Source: Bacteroidetes bacterium GWF2_33_16 (GTDB taxonomy: Bacteria; Bacteroidota; Bacteroidia; Bacteroidales; UBA12077). From it: a stretch of DNA of 64,000 bases. This document shows positions 25,192 through 33,153 of this stretch, one piece after another (the first letter of the stretch is position 1; every line of letters begins with the position of its first letter). The notes below the pieces were generated by a model, which saw only the letters and a program-made list of their open reading frames with translations, was not told the DNA's origin and searched no databases. Location of the stretch: NCBI GenBank assembly GCA_001768565.1, contig MEOE01000001.1, positions 1 to 64,000 on the forward strand, in the 5' to 3' direction. Both the position numbers and the translations under genes were made by a program.

Positions 25192-25842
25192 ATTTCTAAT
25201 CAATTCGATTGACAGAACCGCAATCCAGAGAAAATAAGCCAACCAAGCAAAGCCGTTTATTGTCGCAAATAATCCCTGTGGATTATTCTCAACTAATGTT
25301 CCAATACTTATTATTGCTGCTGAACCGATTAAAAGTCCAGTCCAACCTAACCATCGCTTAAAAACACATGTTTTTAATATAATTATAGATGACCCAATCA
25401 TTGCAATTCCCCCATAAGCACCCGAAACTGTGTAAGCGTAAAAATTTCCAGCCATTCCAAATTGAGAAACTTCTGGGGAAGTATTGCCATCTAAAAGAGC
25501 TATTCCCATAATAAATGCGCCGGCAATAGTACCTGCTGCAGGAGACATGATTGCTCCAGCCCATGTAACTCTTGTCCATATAGATGATTCTCCTTCTGCT
25601 TTCTTGAGTACTTCACAGAATCCTGCAAAAAATGGAAAATAAAATAATAGAAAAGCCAAACCTGCAAGAAAGTGTCCAAAGCGATACCATTCTCCATTTT
25701 CTGAAAACCACCCTGCAAAAGTTGAAATTTCTTGATTGTACATGGGAGGCATTTTATTGATACCAGAAGCAATTAAAGATAACGATACAAAAAGAATCCC
25801 AGCAATACCGCTTATTTTCCAAGGTGTCTGCAAAACTTTCAT
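25141..25842 (-). CDS. DUF4386-like membrane protein with a repeat-derived C terminus
   Basis: The 233-residue protein has six or more transmembrane helices and fits the general DUF4386 layout: ISGIAGILFVSLSLIA at the start, GHFLAGLAFLLFYFPFFAGF, and KRWLGWTGLLIGSAA near residue 165. Function unknown. The last 16 residues (PASAVPIVIGMQSGHC) are encoded entirely by the palindromic repeat at 25141-25191, so the original stop has been replaced by one inside the repeat. An SD-like AAAGGAGAA lies 8 nt before the start codon. Confidence 0.65.
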   Translation of the reverse strand: MKVLQTPWKISGIAGILFVSLSLIASGINKMPPMYNQEISTFAGWFSENGEWYRFGHFLAGLAFLLFYFPFFAGFCEVLKKAEGESSIWTRVTWAGAIMSPAAGTIAGAFIMGIALLDGNTSPEVSQFGMAGNFYAYTVSGAYGGIAMIGSSIIILKTCVFKRWLGWTGLLIGSAAIISIGTLVENNPQGLFATINGFAWLAYFLWIAVLSIELIRNPASAVPIVIGMQSGHC

Positions 25843-25978
25843 TTTTATTCTCCTTTCATTTGATTTTGTTTATTCCAATTTACATAATCGAATAAGCTAT
25901 TATAAAACTATACAAATATCATTTTCTAGGTTGCACACAACAGCCGCTTAGCCTATAACAATCCCACTTTTATTTTAA

Positions 25979-26046
25979 CCTCAGGCGAACTTAGCAATGT
26001 CCAGACAACCTTCCAATCGGCAGACAGGCATTTCAGCGCTAGCTGG
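25979..26046 (+). repeat. CTCAGGCGAACT module with degenerate GCTAGC module
   Basis: CCTCAGGCGAACTTAG, CAATGTCCAGACAA and, after an interruption with CAGACAGGC, GCGCTAGCTGG. The sequence before it (ACTTTTATTTTAA) equals that before the copy at 22737. Confidence 0.7.
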
Positions 26047-26085
26047 TGTGGATGGGTATCAAATTTCCTTGCAATTCAAAATTAA

Positions 26086-26844
26086 TTAAAAGTGGTCGGC
26101 ATATTTACGAACGGCTAAATGCTTAGAATTTAACCAAGCTTTAACTTCTTTTTTAGCACTATGATTTTCATTCTTGTCAAATGCTTTTGAAAGTAATGAA
26201 CTAGCTATTTTACCTCCTTCATCCAATTTGTTCTCAAGAGCTTTACTACAATAAATATTCAGAAATTCTGAATCAAATCCTTCGGTTCTGATTGCTCTTC
26301 TTAATAAAATATGGCCATATTCTGTAAATTTCGAAATCTCCCAAAATTGGAATCTATTATGTTCGATAAGATCCATTATAAGTTCGCAAGTTGAACCATC
26401 ACCTGATTTTTCGCATAAACCAATAAAAATCCAAGTTAAAAGATGATCACCTTCATATAATTCTTTAATGTCTTTTAATTTAAGAATACTATGATAAAAA
26501 TCGCGTACCTCTTCACCTTCAAAATGCCTCAAAGCATATACACAATCAAAAACAAGTCGACCATCGGCTTTATTAAGAGATTTTGTAATTTCTAAAATAC
26601 CATTTCGCATTAATAGCTGATCTTTCATAGGAATCCATGACCAATGTGAATACATTATTGTATCCAAACTATTTAAGGCTTTGCTTTTAATTTTATTATC
26701 CTTATTAGACAAAGCTTTTATTATGGGTTTATACTTTAATTTACTTTCCCATTTTTCAATCCGGCCAACAGTGGGTGGAAGAAAATTTAATATACACATA
26801 ATACTTCTTTTATGTTTATTAAAGATATTTAATAAGTTAAACAA
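26086..26844 (-). CDS. Hypothetical alpha-helical repeat protein (HEAT-like)
   Basis: The 252-residue protein is almost entirely helical with paired amphipathic helices that recall HEAT/armadillo repeats (KPIIKALSNKDNKIKSKALNSLDTI, RLVFDCVYALRHFEGEEVRDFYHSIL, ASSLLSKAFDKNENHSAKKEVKAWL). No catalytic motif or signal peptide. Helical-repeat scaffolds mostly bind proteins; the partner is unknown. It is a single gene bounded by palindromic repeats on both sides. Confidence 0.6.
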   Translation of the reverse strand: MFNLLNIFNKHKRSIMCILNFLPPTVGRIEKWESKLKYKPIIKALSNKDNKIKSKALNSLDTIMYSHWSWIPMKDQLLMRNGILEITKSLNKADGRLVFDCVYALRHFEGEEVRDFYHSILKLKDIKELYEGDHLLTWIFIGLCEKSGDGSTCELIMDLIEHNRFQFWEISKFTEYGHILLRRAIRTEGFDSEFLNIYCSKALENKLDEGGKIASSLLSKAFDKNENHSAKKEVKAWLNSKHLAVRKYADHF

Positions 26845-27097
26845 GTTTACTAAATTATAGTAAATAACGCAAATTATTATGAATCAAAATCATTCATAAT
26901 CAGGGTTTAAAATTCACAAATATGTTTTATTAAGTTTTAAATAATAGTTTTGATCAGATTAAATTATTAAATAATATTTTTTTATTCTTATTATTATTTT
27001 TCGTTTAATTGTCATTTGTATAAAGCGAAATGAATCATAATTTAAAAATAGCGAAGAAAAAATTCTTAATAAACTGATACCGTTTTCTATTATCAAG
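26845..27097. other. AT-rich spacer without gene
   Basis: About 250 bp of very AT-rich sequence between the HEAT-like gene and the next repeat cluster. It contains no supportable frame; it should hold the promoter of the HEAT-like gene. Confidence 0.45.
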
Positions 27098-27239
27098 TTC
27101 AGGCGAACTGAGCTATTCAGTAAAAATATAGCGTGGACATGATGTCCATGCTAGCTGGGGGCATTTGTTATTGATATTGTGTCTCAGGCGCAGCCTAAGA
27201 CAAGCACAGTTAAATTTTTATAACCTCAGGCGAACTGAG
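27098..27239 (+). repeat. Composite repeat cluster with all main modules
   Basis: In order: TTCAGGCGAACTGAG (27098-27112), GGACATGATGTCC plus ATGCTAGCTGGGG (27135-27160), a 28-bp block identical to the end of the 16425 repeat, the stem-loop TGTCTCAGGC / GCCTAAGACA (27180-27202) and CCTCAGGCGAACTGAG (27224-27239). The most complete copy in the window. Confidence 0.8.
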
Positions 27240-27247
27240 TTGTTCCT

Positions 27248-27556
27248 TTAATTATGTCGAGATTTATGGCAGGAATCGCAGACCAATACTAGCCATCCGA
27301 TTGGTTCTTTTCCAATGTTCTTTTTCGCATATTTTTTATGGTGAACCTGGTTTGCATGAGCACCACAATATACACACTGCCAGTTGTCTCTTTTAAGAAC
27401 CACATATCGCTTTCGATTCCATTCATCTGACTTAAGATATACGTTGCGATAGTATTCTCTGTGGCGTTCGCGTTTAACATAGAATACCAATCGATGAAAT
27501 AGAAAGGAGACTAATAAAAGGATTAGAACTATAATTAACTCTATTGTACTTTTCAC
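27248..27556 (-). CDS. Membrane-anchored HNH nuclease-like protein
   Basis: The protein of 102 residues has one N-terminal transmembrane helix (5-22), a basic linker, and a small HNH domain: RDNWQCVYCG (CxxC), NQVHHKKY and VCDSCHKSRHN (second CxxC with H). The HNH core resembles McrA-like/HNH proteins that nick DNA with a zinc-stabilised fold. Membrane anchoring of an HNH domain is unusual. It may act on incoming DNA at the membrane, but this is inference. Single gene. Confidence 0.72.
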   Translation of the reverse strand: MKSTIELIIVLILLLVSFLFHRLVFYVKRERHREYYRNVYLKSDEWNRKRYVVLKRDNWQCVYCGAHANQVHHKKYAKKNIGKEPIGWLVLVCDSCHKSRHN

Positions 27557-27647
27557 TGCTATATATCATTTTATTAGTCCTTTTTTACTAATGAGCCCAA
27601 GCATGTCTGCGCTAGTGAGAGCTGTTTCTAATTTAGCTAACTAAACA

Positions 27648-27675
27648 CGGACATCATGTCCGCGCTAGCTAGGGG
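27648..27675 (+). repeat. GGACATCATGTCC palindrome with GCTAGCTAGGGG
   Basis: CGGACATCATGTCCG (27648-27662) is a 15-bp palindrome around one central base, followed by CGCTAGCTAGGGG. Rightmost clear copy of the dispersed repeat family. Confidence 0.7.
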
Positions 27676-27708
27676 CGAACCTAACAATGACCGGACAACA
27701 TATTTGCG

Positions 27709-27780
27709 ATAACGAGGTACAAGAACTTCACTTGCAAAATTACTGAAACCCGCATGCTATAAGAGTCGATGTTATGGCAC
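27709..27780. repeat. attC-like border element P0
   Basis: The element runs from ATAAC (27709) to GTTATGGCAC (27771-27780). The latter is an exact inverted match of GTGCCATAAC at 28323-28332, so the two ends bracket the gene 27797-28297. Its internal symmetry is weaker than that of the two elements to the right. Confidence 0.45.
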
Positions 27781-27796
27781 GTTAAAATTTCAATGA

Positions 27797-28297
27797 TTAA
27801 TTGCAAATCCAAATTCTAAGGAAAAACAAGGATGAAAATAATCCAAAAACAGTGATAAAGATTAATGCAAACATCCATAGTCTATAAGATGAAATACAAT
27901 TTAAATAAGGGAACTTCTTATCCTTATTACTTGACTTTTCATGAAGTTTTATAAGTTGATTTAGCGTTTCTAGTTTTTCGAGTTTCTTGCTTTCTGATAT
28001 TTCATGCGATCTATGTTTTGACATTAATTGAATTGCAGCAAAACCAAGAATTACTGCAATAAATGATGAAGCAGTTTTTGCTTGAATTGAATTTGTTGAA
28101 GTTAATGCAATCGTATAAAGGAAGGATTGAGCTGTAATACATAATAGGGGAGTTTGCCACATTAAATTATCATGAGAAAGGCGATTTGCAATTAATGTAT
28201 CATATGCAAGTCTTGTTTTCTCATATATTGCTTTTTCATCTGTTTCCCCCCAATTATCTAAATTTTCATTTTCCTTATTTAATTCATTATTTTTCAT
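27797..28297 (-). CDS. Hypothetical membrane protein in an attC-like bracketed unit
   Basis: A 166-residue protein with a hydrophilic N terminus, two central transmembrane helices (about 50-90), a charged helical linker and one or two helices at the C terminus. No family recognised. The start at 28297 (MKNNELNK) is chosen because the upstream 28 codons are simply the translation of the palindromic border element. Bracketed by GTTATGGCAC and its inverted copy, it is the leftmost of three one-gene units. Confidence 0.6.
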   Translation of the reverse strand: MKNNELNKENENLDNWGETDEKAIYEKTRLAYDTLIANRLSHDNLMWQTPLLCITAQSFLYTIALTSTNSIQAKTASSFIAVILGFAAIQLMSKHRSHEISESKKLEKLETLNQLIKLHEKSSNKDKKFPYLNCISSYRLWMFALIFITVFGLFSSLFFLRIWICN

Positions 28298-28322
28298 GAC
28301 TTTTTTTAAGGGATTAATAATA

Positions 28323-28456
28323 ATGTGCCATAACGGTAAATTGTATGAGTAGTGGCAGATTGCGTGGTAATTTCCTACCAAACTGATAGGCAGTGTGAGC
28401 GGACTTTAGACCTTGATCGTTACCATTTCGCCTGCCATTACTTATACAAAATGTTA
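28323..28456. repeat. attC-like border element P1
   Basis: A 134-bp imperfect palindrome. Outer ends: GTGCCATAAC (28323-28332) and GTTAGC (28451-28456). Inner arms: TTGTATGAGTAGTGGCAG (28339-28356) against the complement of CTGCCATTACTTATACAA (28430-28447), 16 of 18 pairs. Symmetry continues inwards with GCG and TGGTAA blocks. Confidence 0.65.
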
Positions 28457-28667
28457 GCTTTTCGTTGTTTAATAATTAGATTGTTTAATTAATATTTCTT
28501 TCAATATTATCCTGTTTTTACACATTATAGTACAATCAGACGAGATTATAACATGTACAAAAAAGATAGGCGAAATACATTTACATATAGAATATCCAAT
28601 ATATAAAACAATTGTAGATTAATATAAACTAAAGAAGATTCAATTGAGCCGCCTTTAGTCATTTCAT

Positions 28668-29183
28668 TTATTGAGGTGTTGGTATAGATGGGCCTACAGG
28701 AAATGGAATTTGAGTGACTTTTATTCCATTCCCTCTATCTAGAACTTTAAGAGCTGCCAAACCCACTGCCAATGCTAAAACTAAAGGTGCTGCTTCCGGA
28801 CCGCAACAAGCCGTAATTGCCGTAACCAACTGGCCAATATCTTGAGCATTATCCATTGTTTTATGGTCGATATATAAAACTGCACCATAAGGTATGTAAA
28901 ACTTAGTAAGTATCTTGAATTTTGTCACACCTCCCTTTGTAGCACTCAAAAGAAAAATATCTTTTGTTTCAGTTGAATCTAGTTCTTCTATTAATCCCTT
29001 TTTAAGGGTTTCATCTCCACTTAAAAGTTTATTAATTGCTTGTTTAGTCTGCTCAATTTCGTTTGCGGGAATTTGTAACTTTTTCAAAGTTAAATCGAAA
29101 TCATTACCATGCTGTGATTGCAAATTTCTTAATCCTTCAGTAACCAAATCTATGGTTTCTGTACTAGTTAATTTTTCATTCAT
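28668..29183 (-). CDS. Hypothetical protein in an attC-like bracketed unit
   Basis: The 171-residue protein has an acidic helical N-terminal half (TSTETIDLVTEGLRNLQSQHGNDFDLTLKKLQ) that resembles leader-like segments of some peptides, then a hydrophobic segment with ACCGPEAAPLVLALAVGLAAL near residues 126-147, and a Pro-rich end. No family recognised. It may be membrane-associated. Inverted ends GTTAGCTTT (28451) and AAAGCTAAC (29298-29306) bracket the gene. Confidence 0.6.
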   Translation of the reverse strand: MNEKLTSTETIDLVTEGLRNLQSQHGNDFDLTLKKLQIPANEIEQTKQAINKLLSGDETLKKGLIEELDSTETKDIFLLSATKGGVTKFKILTKFYIPYGAVLYIDHKTMDNAQDIGQLVTAITACCGPEAAPLVLALAVGLAALKVLDRGNGIKVTQIPFPVGPSIPTPQ

Positions 29184-29300
29184 TATTTTGTAAATTAAAA
29201 ATTTTTCCTACTCGTATGGCTTTTCAGAACGGCCCCGTTTATTCTAGGTGGTATCTGGACTCCACTTTTTATCTTTGCGAATGTTTTTTTTGCAATGAAA

Positions 29301-29428
29301 GCTAACGGATAGCGGCATGGCTATTAAGGGATTGCGTGCTACATTCCTGTCCACCGTTACAGAAGTTGATGCGGGTCACAAAGCTTCGCAAACCACTTAA
29401 ACCCTTATTAGCTATACCGTGTGTTAGC
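29301..29428. repeat. attC-like border element P2
   Basis: A 128-bp imperfect palindrome from GCTAAC (29301-29306) to GTTAGC (29423-29428). Inside, GGCTATTAAGGG (29319-29330) pairs with CCCTTATTAGCT (29402-29413) at 10 of 12 positions. It begins 8 bp after the stop codon of the gene at 29437-30291 as read on the minus strand. Confidence 0.65.
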
Positions 29429-29436
29429 AAAAGTAA

Positions 29437-30291
29437 TTATTCATACTTCATTATTATCCCTAGACTAAGCTTTCCCTCTTTAGTAATTAAATCAAAGTCG
29501 TCCAATATTGCATTCGTATTAATATAAGGGATTGCAAATATTAATTTAGTAACATCAACTAATTCTATCTGTTTGAAATCTGGTTTGAAATAATTTAGCA
29601 TGTTCAAAGTTACTTTAATACCTGCAACTTTAAATATTAATTTCAATCTGTCTATTTGTGGTTTTACAGATAATTTAGAGCCTTCTTTTATCGTATTTAA
29701 TTTTATTGTTGATTGGATATTTTGTCCAGAAGTATTAAAATCGACCTTAGATTTAATCGGTCCAATTTTATAGTGTATTCTAATTTCGTAAACAACCATT
29801 AAATTAACATCTCGTAATTCAATTGAATTATTGTCAAAATTTAATTGTGGTGGAGTATTTAGGTAAATTTCAAATCTAAATATTTCCATACTACGAAGTT
29901 CCAAAGTCCCTTTCTCAAGATATTCTATGATATCTGTTTCAGATAGTTTTTTCAATTCCTCAATTTCAGGACTATTATCATTTCTAGTTTGTATGTCCTT
30001 TAGTATTTCATTTGCTATCTTTTTCGAATTTATTGCATCTTCCAATAACTGAGGGGTAATTTCAATACCCATCTCTTTTTCCAGACTTAAATCTTTTGTA
30101 TTTAAAGGGTCAATATTAATACGACCTGGAATTTTGTAAAGAAATTTTGGATATTCAAATGACTTAAAAAGCTTATTAACAATTTCGTCATTAACATTTA
30201 AAGCCATATCATACTCTTTGTCTTGTGCTTTTAGATATGAGGTACTTAAACAAAGAGTTAATGTTAAAATTAAAAAAATGTTTGTTTTCAT
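29437..30291 (-). CDS. Hypothetical exported protein
   Basis: The 284-residue protein begins with a signal peptide (hydrophobic residues 4-20, cleavage after LKA-Q-like). The mature part starts with a helical region (DEIVNKLFKSFEYPKFLYKIPGRINIDPLNTKDLSLEKEMG) and continues in long beta-rich stretches without known motif. Probably periplasmic. It is the third unit bracketed by inverted ends: GTTAGCAAAA (29423) and TTTTGCTAAC (30351-30360). Confidence 0.6.
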   Translation of the reverse strand: MKTNIFLILTLTLCLSTSYLKAQDKEYDMALNVNDEIVNKLFKSFEYPKFLYKIPGRINIDPLNTKDLSLEKEMGIEITPQLLEDAINSKKIANEILKDIQTRNDNSPEIEELKKLSETDIIEYLEKGTLELRSMEIFRFEIYLNTPPQLNFDNNSIELRDVNLMVVYEIRIHYKIGPIKSKVDFNTSGQNIQSTIKLNTIKEGSKLSVKPQIDRLKLIFKVAGIKVTLNMLNYFKPDFKQIELVDVTKLIFAIPYINTNAILDDFDLITKEGKLSLGIIMKYE

Positions 30292-30350
30292 AATAAATCT
30301 ATTTTAGTTGAACATTAGGTATTTAGTTTTCATTTGGAATGGCTATTTAT

Positions 30351-30524
30351 TTTTGCTAACTATCTTATATATTCAATTTATTGTAAATATCTACCTAAAA
30401 TCATTTTTTATAATTATTATTCAATATTTACTTTCATTTCTGTTTATAAATTTAATCAAATCGGTAAACATTTACTCTCAATGTTAATAACAAATTAAAA
30501 ATCATTGGCTTAATTAATGCTAAC
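30351..30524. repeat. Partial attC-like border P3
   Basis: GCTAAC occurs at 30355-30360 and 30519-30524 in direct orientation within an AT-rich spacer. The left one completes the bracket of the gene at 29437-30291. No palindromic body like that of P1 or P2 is visible, so this may be the array's outer edge. Confidence 0.35.
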
Positions 30525-30550
30525 AAAAATAACTCACTGCCAAAACAGTA

Positions 30551-31261
30551 TTATAAGTCTGTTTTGCCTAAATATTCATTTGCCAGCACCAATAATTTCT
30601 CCTTTTTAATTTGCAACTCAACCTTGCCATTTTTTAACGATTGCAACTTTTTATTTGCTTTTACAAGCGCCGCATCATAATTATCGGGCTGTTTGTTTTG
30701 TATATAATTATTTTTTATCTGTTTCTTCTCTCTTTTTAGATTCTGAACCATTGTTTCGTACTCAAAAATATTTGCATCGAGTTTTACTAACTGTGAGTCT
30801 ATCCGTGCAATGGTAAATCTTAACGAGTCAGCCAGGTTTTGTGGTTTTGCAGCAGTTCCTGAATCGGGACTGTGTGTAGTATCCAGCTCTGTAAGTTCAA
30901 TAAAATCATACTTTGTTTTTGGATCTTTCAGCGTTTGAATTTTACTATTTGTAATGGTATCCATTACCTCTGTTAAATTTGCCTGTTCAATAGTTTTATT
31001 AATTTCTTTTCTCAACGAATCGTTTTCCTTATTATTCTGGTTTAATAACACGAAGTTTTGGCTGATTTGTTTATCGAACTTTTGTGTTTTGTAGTAATTA
31101 AAAACGGAAATTACCACAACCACGACCACCGATATGGAAAACAACCATATTATTAAATTCAGTGCTTTTTTATTTTTAACAAGGCTGGGGCTCAAAAATA
31201 AAATCAAACCAAAAACCAGAGCAATAATAAGTATTGGAATAAAAATATTTGTTGTTATCAT
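30551..31261 (-). CDS. Membrane-anchored coiled-coil protein
   Basis: The 236-residue protein has two N-terminal transmembrane helices (about 5-25 and 33-55). A long coiled coil follows in two blocks (residues 60-110 and 150-225, with heptads such as IARIDSQLVKLDANIFEYETMVQNL). No catalytic motif. It may be a scaffold or spacer between the membrane and other parts. It is the last gene of the seven-gene minus-strand operon; its ATG overlaps the TGA of the previous gene by 4 bp, so translation is coupled. Confidence 0.65.
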   Translation of the reverse strand: MITTNIFIPILIIALVFGLILFLSPSLVKNKKALNLIIWLFSISVVVVVVISVFNYYKTQKFDKQISQNFVLLNQNNKENDSLRKEINKTIEQANLTEVMDTITNSKIQTLKDPKTKYDFIELTELDTTHSPDSGTAAKPQNLADSLRFTIARIDSQLVKLDANIFEYETMVQNLKREKKQIKNNYIQNKQPDNYDAALVKANKKLQSLKNGKVELQIKKEKLLVLANEYLGKTDL

Positions 31262-31578
31262 GGCTTTTCGGGTATTGTAGTTTTCGATTCGGTTTTAAAC
31301 ATGGCAATCAGAGTACCGCTCCATGTTAAACCCGTAAATATTGCATTTTCGACTTTACCCGGGCTAATAAGATAATACCCAAGAAAAGCTCCAATGAGGG
31401 GCAGGATGATAAAATCAACCCTAAAATAGAATGCATCGCTTTTTCCTGGCAATATTTGCCTTAGAAAGGGAAGCGATTGTCTGAACTCTGGCTTATACAA
31501 CGAAAGGATATGTCCTATAATTGATCCAATCCATGTGAGTACAAAATAGTTATTAAAAAAATCCTTAACTACCTCCAT
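31258..31578 (-). CDS. Small two-helix membrane protein
   Basis: A 106-residue protein with two or three hydrophobic segments (around 9-25, 52-68 and 78-95) and a short soluble C terminus. The central part SLYKPEFRQSLPFLRQILPGKSDAFYFRVDFIILPLIGAFLGY contains a basic loop. No family recognised. It lies between the MBL-fold gene (36 bp upstream) and the coiled-coil gene (4-bp overlap), so it is surely part of the same operon. Confidence 0.65.
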   Translation of the reverse strand: MEVVKDFFNNYFVLTWIGSIIGHILSLYKPEFRQSLPFLRQILPGKSDAFYFRVDFIILPLIGAFLGYYLISPGKVENAIFTGLTWSGTLIAMFKTESKTTIPEKP

Positions 31579-31614
31579 AACTGTTAATTTTTAGATTTGT
31601 ATAATATTCTCAAT

Positions 31615-33093
31615 TTATTGCAACTCAAACCTTTTTGTTTTTTCGGAGTACACCAGTTCGTGAATGTCCCATTTGCCCGATTTTGCCTCAACCTCGTACT
31701 TTTGCGCCAGAATCATTCGTTGGCCGTCGGTGCGAAGGTTTATCATTCCGTACTTCGTAAGATGCGAGTTTATTAGTTTGTTTGCTTTTAGTTTTTTCGC
31801 TTTTAGCTTAATTATCTTTTCTTCGTTGGTTTCTGCTTGCAGGTCAATCTCTATTTTATTCAGGTCGTCCATTAGCTTGTGTAGGTTTTTGAGGTTGTTT
31901 CTAGAAAACTCTTTGTTTGAGCGTGCTAATTCGGTAGAGAAAATAAGTGGTTTTTTACCATATCCGCATTTGCCCAAGGCACCAATAGCATCGGGGCGCG
32001 GATGTGCATAAGGCTCCTCATCGCCCGAAGAAATTACTGTTGCGGCGGCATTTATCGACTCGAGAAACTCGTAATGAAAATGATTGCTCCCATGGTGGCA
32101 CGCTTTGGCTGCATCAACCTTTAGCTCATCCAGCTGTCCCAGTTTTTTGTAATAGTCGTTCAGTATTTCGCCAAACTCGGTATTTACATCGCCACCCAGC
32201 AGTATTTTAACCTTATCGAACATAATTTTTAAAATCACCGAATGTCCATTCTTGTCTTTGCCGAGGTTTTTAATCGTCTTTAGCGAATCTTTACCATTTG
32301 TTTTGGTAATTACCGGGGCCAGCACTTTTATAGCAAATGGTTTATTGTCGATCATATAGGTACTATCGAAGTTATTCATGTAGTTGTCTTTGTTCGATAA
32401 AGCAATAAACTCCACTTCAGGATTATTATTTAGTGCTTTGTACAAGGTATTGCAGTACATTGAACCACTCCCCTTGCGGTTTTCTGCCATACCAATAATC
32501 TCGATCATTTGTTTGGTATTTTTTACCAAACCGGTAATAAATCCATCTTCAACATCGCCCAGTGGCAACTTGCCGGGTCTTTCGACAAGTCCGTTATGGT
32601 AAATTTTGTCAATGGGTATTTTGTTGTTATCGAAAACATAACTAAATCCATAGTAATGATCTTTATCGGAATGGCTTATAACAACAGTAAAAGGAAATGG
32701 CAATGGGTTCTTTTTTGTATATAAATTAAAGCGCCAGTTAAGGTAGCGGTTCATGTTATCGGTTTCGCCGGCATCAATAAGTATGTGTTTATTGTCGGGT
32801 GTAACAATATGGCAGCCATCGCCCTGCCCAATATCAACAAAGTTAACTTCGAGGAGTCTGCTTTTTTGTATTTCGCTGGTATTAACCCAGCCAATGGTAT
32901 TCCGGCTTTTAATATTAATCCTGTTGTTTAATACCTCATCGCTTATAATCTCGATATAATCACCAAACAACAAATGATTAATCCACTTTTTACTTTCGGG
33001 CGATTCGAAAATTTTTATGGATGGATACCCAGCAAAAGTATACTTTGTATTACCATAGCCATTATTAAATAAATCATTTGATAGCTTTGTCAT
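31615..33093 (-). CDS. ComEC/Rec2-like metallo-beta-lactamase-fold protein with N-terminal SH3-like domain
   Basis: The 492-residue protein has no signal peptide. Residues 20-80 look like a bacterial SH3 (IKIFESPESKKWINHLLFGDYIEII...IGWVNTSEI). From residue 83 a ComEC-type metallo-beta-lactamase domain follows: VNFVDIGQGDGCHIV, ILIDAGE, the zinc motif HSDKDH (141-146), LGGDVN near residue 300 and ACHHGSNH near residue 332, then SSGDEEPYAHPRP. The domain acts on DNA in competence, or on other phosphoesters in free-standing homologues. It is the only enzyme visible in this seven-gene operon. A C-terminal extension of about 100 residues is helical. Confidence 0.78.
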   Translation of the reverse strand: MTKLSNDLFNNGYGNTKYTFAGYPSIKIFESPESKKWINHLLFGDYIEIISDEVLNNRINIKSRNTIGWVNTSEIQKSRLLEVNFVDIGQGDGCHIVTPDNKHILIDAGETDNMNRYLNWRFNLYTKKNPLPFPFTVVISHSDKDHYYGFSYVFDNNKIPIDKIYHNGLVERPGKLPLGDVEDGFITGLVKNTKQMIEIIGMAENRKGSGSMYCNTLYKALNNNPEVEFIALSNKDNYMNNFDSTYMIDNKPFAIKVLAPVITKTNGKDSLKTIKNLGKDKNGHSVILKIMFDKVKILLGGDVNTEFGEILNDYYKKLGQLDELKVDAAKACHHGSNHFHYEFLESINAAATVISSGDEEPYAHPRPDAIGALGKCGYGKKPLIFSTELARSNKEFSRNNLKNLHKLMDDLNKIEIDLQAETNEEKIIKLKAKKLKANKLINSHLTKYGMINLRTDGQRMILAQKYEVEAKSGKWDIHELVYSEKTKRFELQ

Positions 33094-33153
33094 AATTTTT
33101 GTTTTTTAATTTAAAAACAGAACACTACCGCATTATATGCTTACCAGAGAGAA

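Noticed and set aside
12329..27239. The dispersed hairpins treated simply as terminators
   Set aside because: Only the copy at 12329 has a full stem with a T run. Most others are degenerate, lie in front of genes or in arrays, and share flanks beyond the hairpin, so they are better described as a repeat family.
31664..32959. Several plus-strand frames of 60-115 codons inside the MBL-fold gene
   Set aside because: They are antisense shadows of the ComEC-like gene, which has clear motifs across this stretch.
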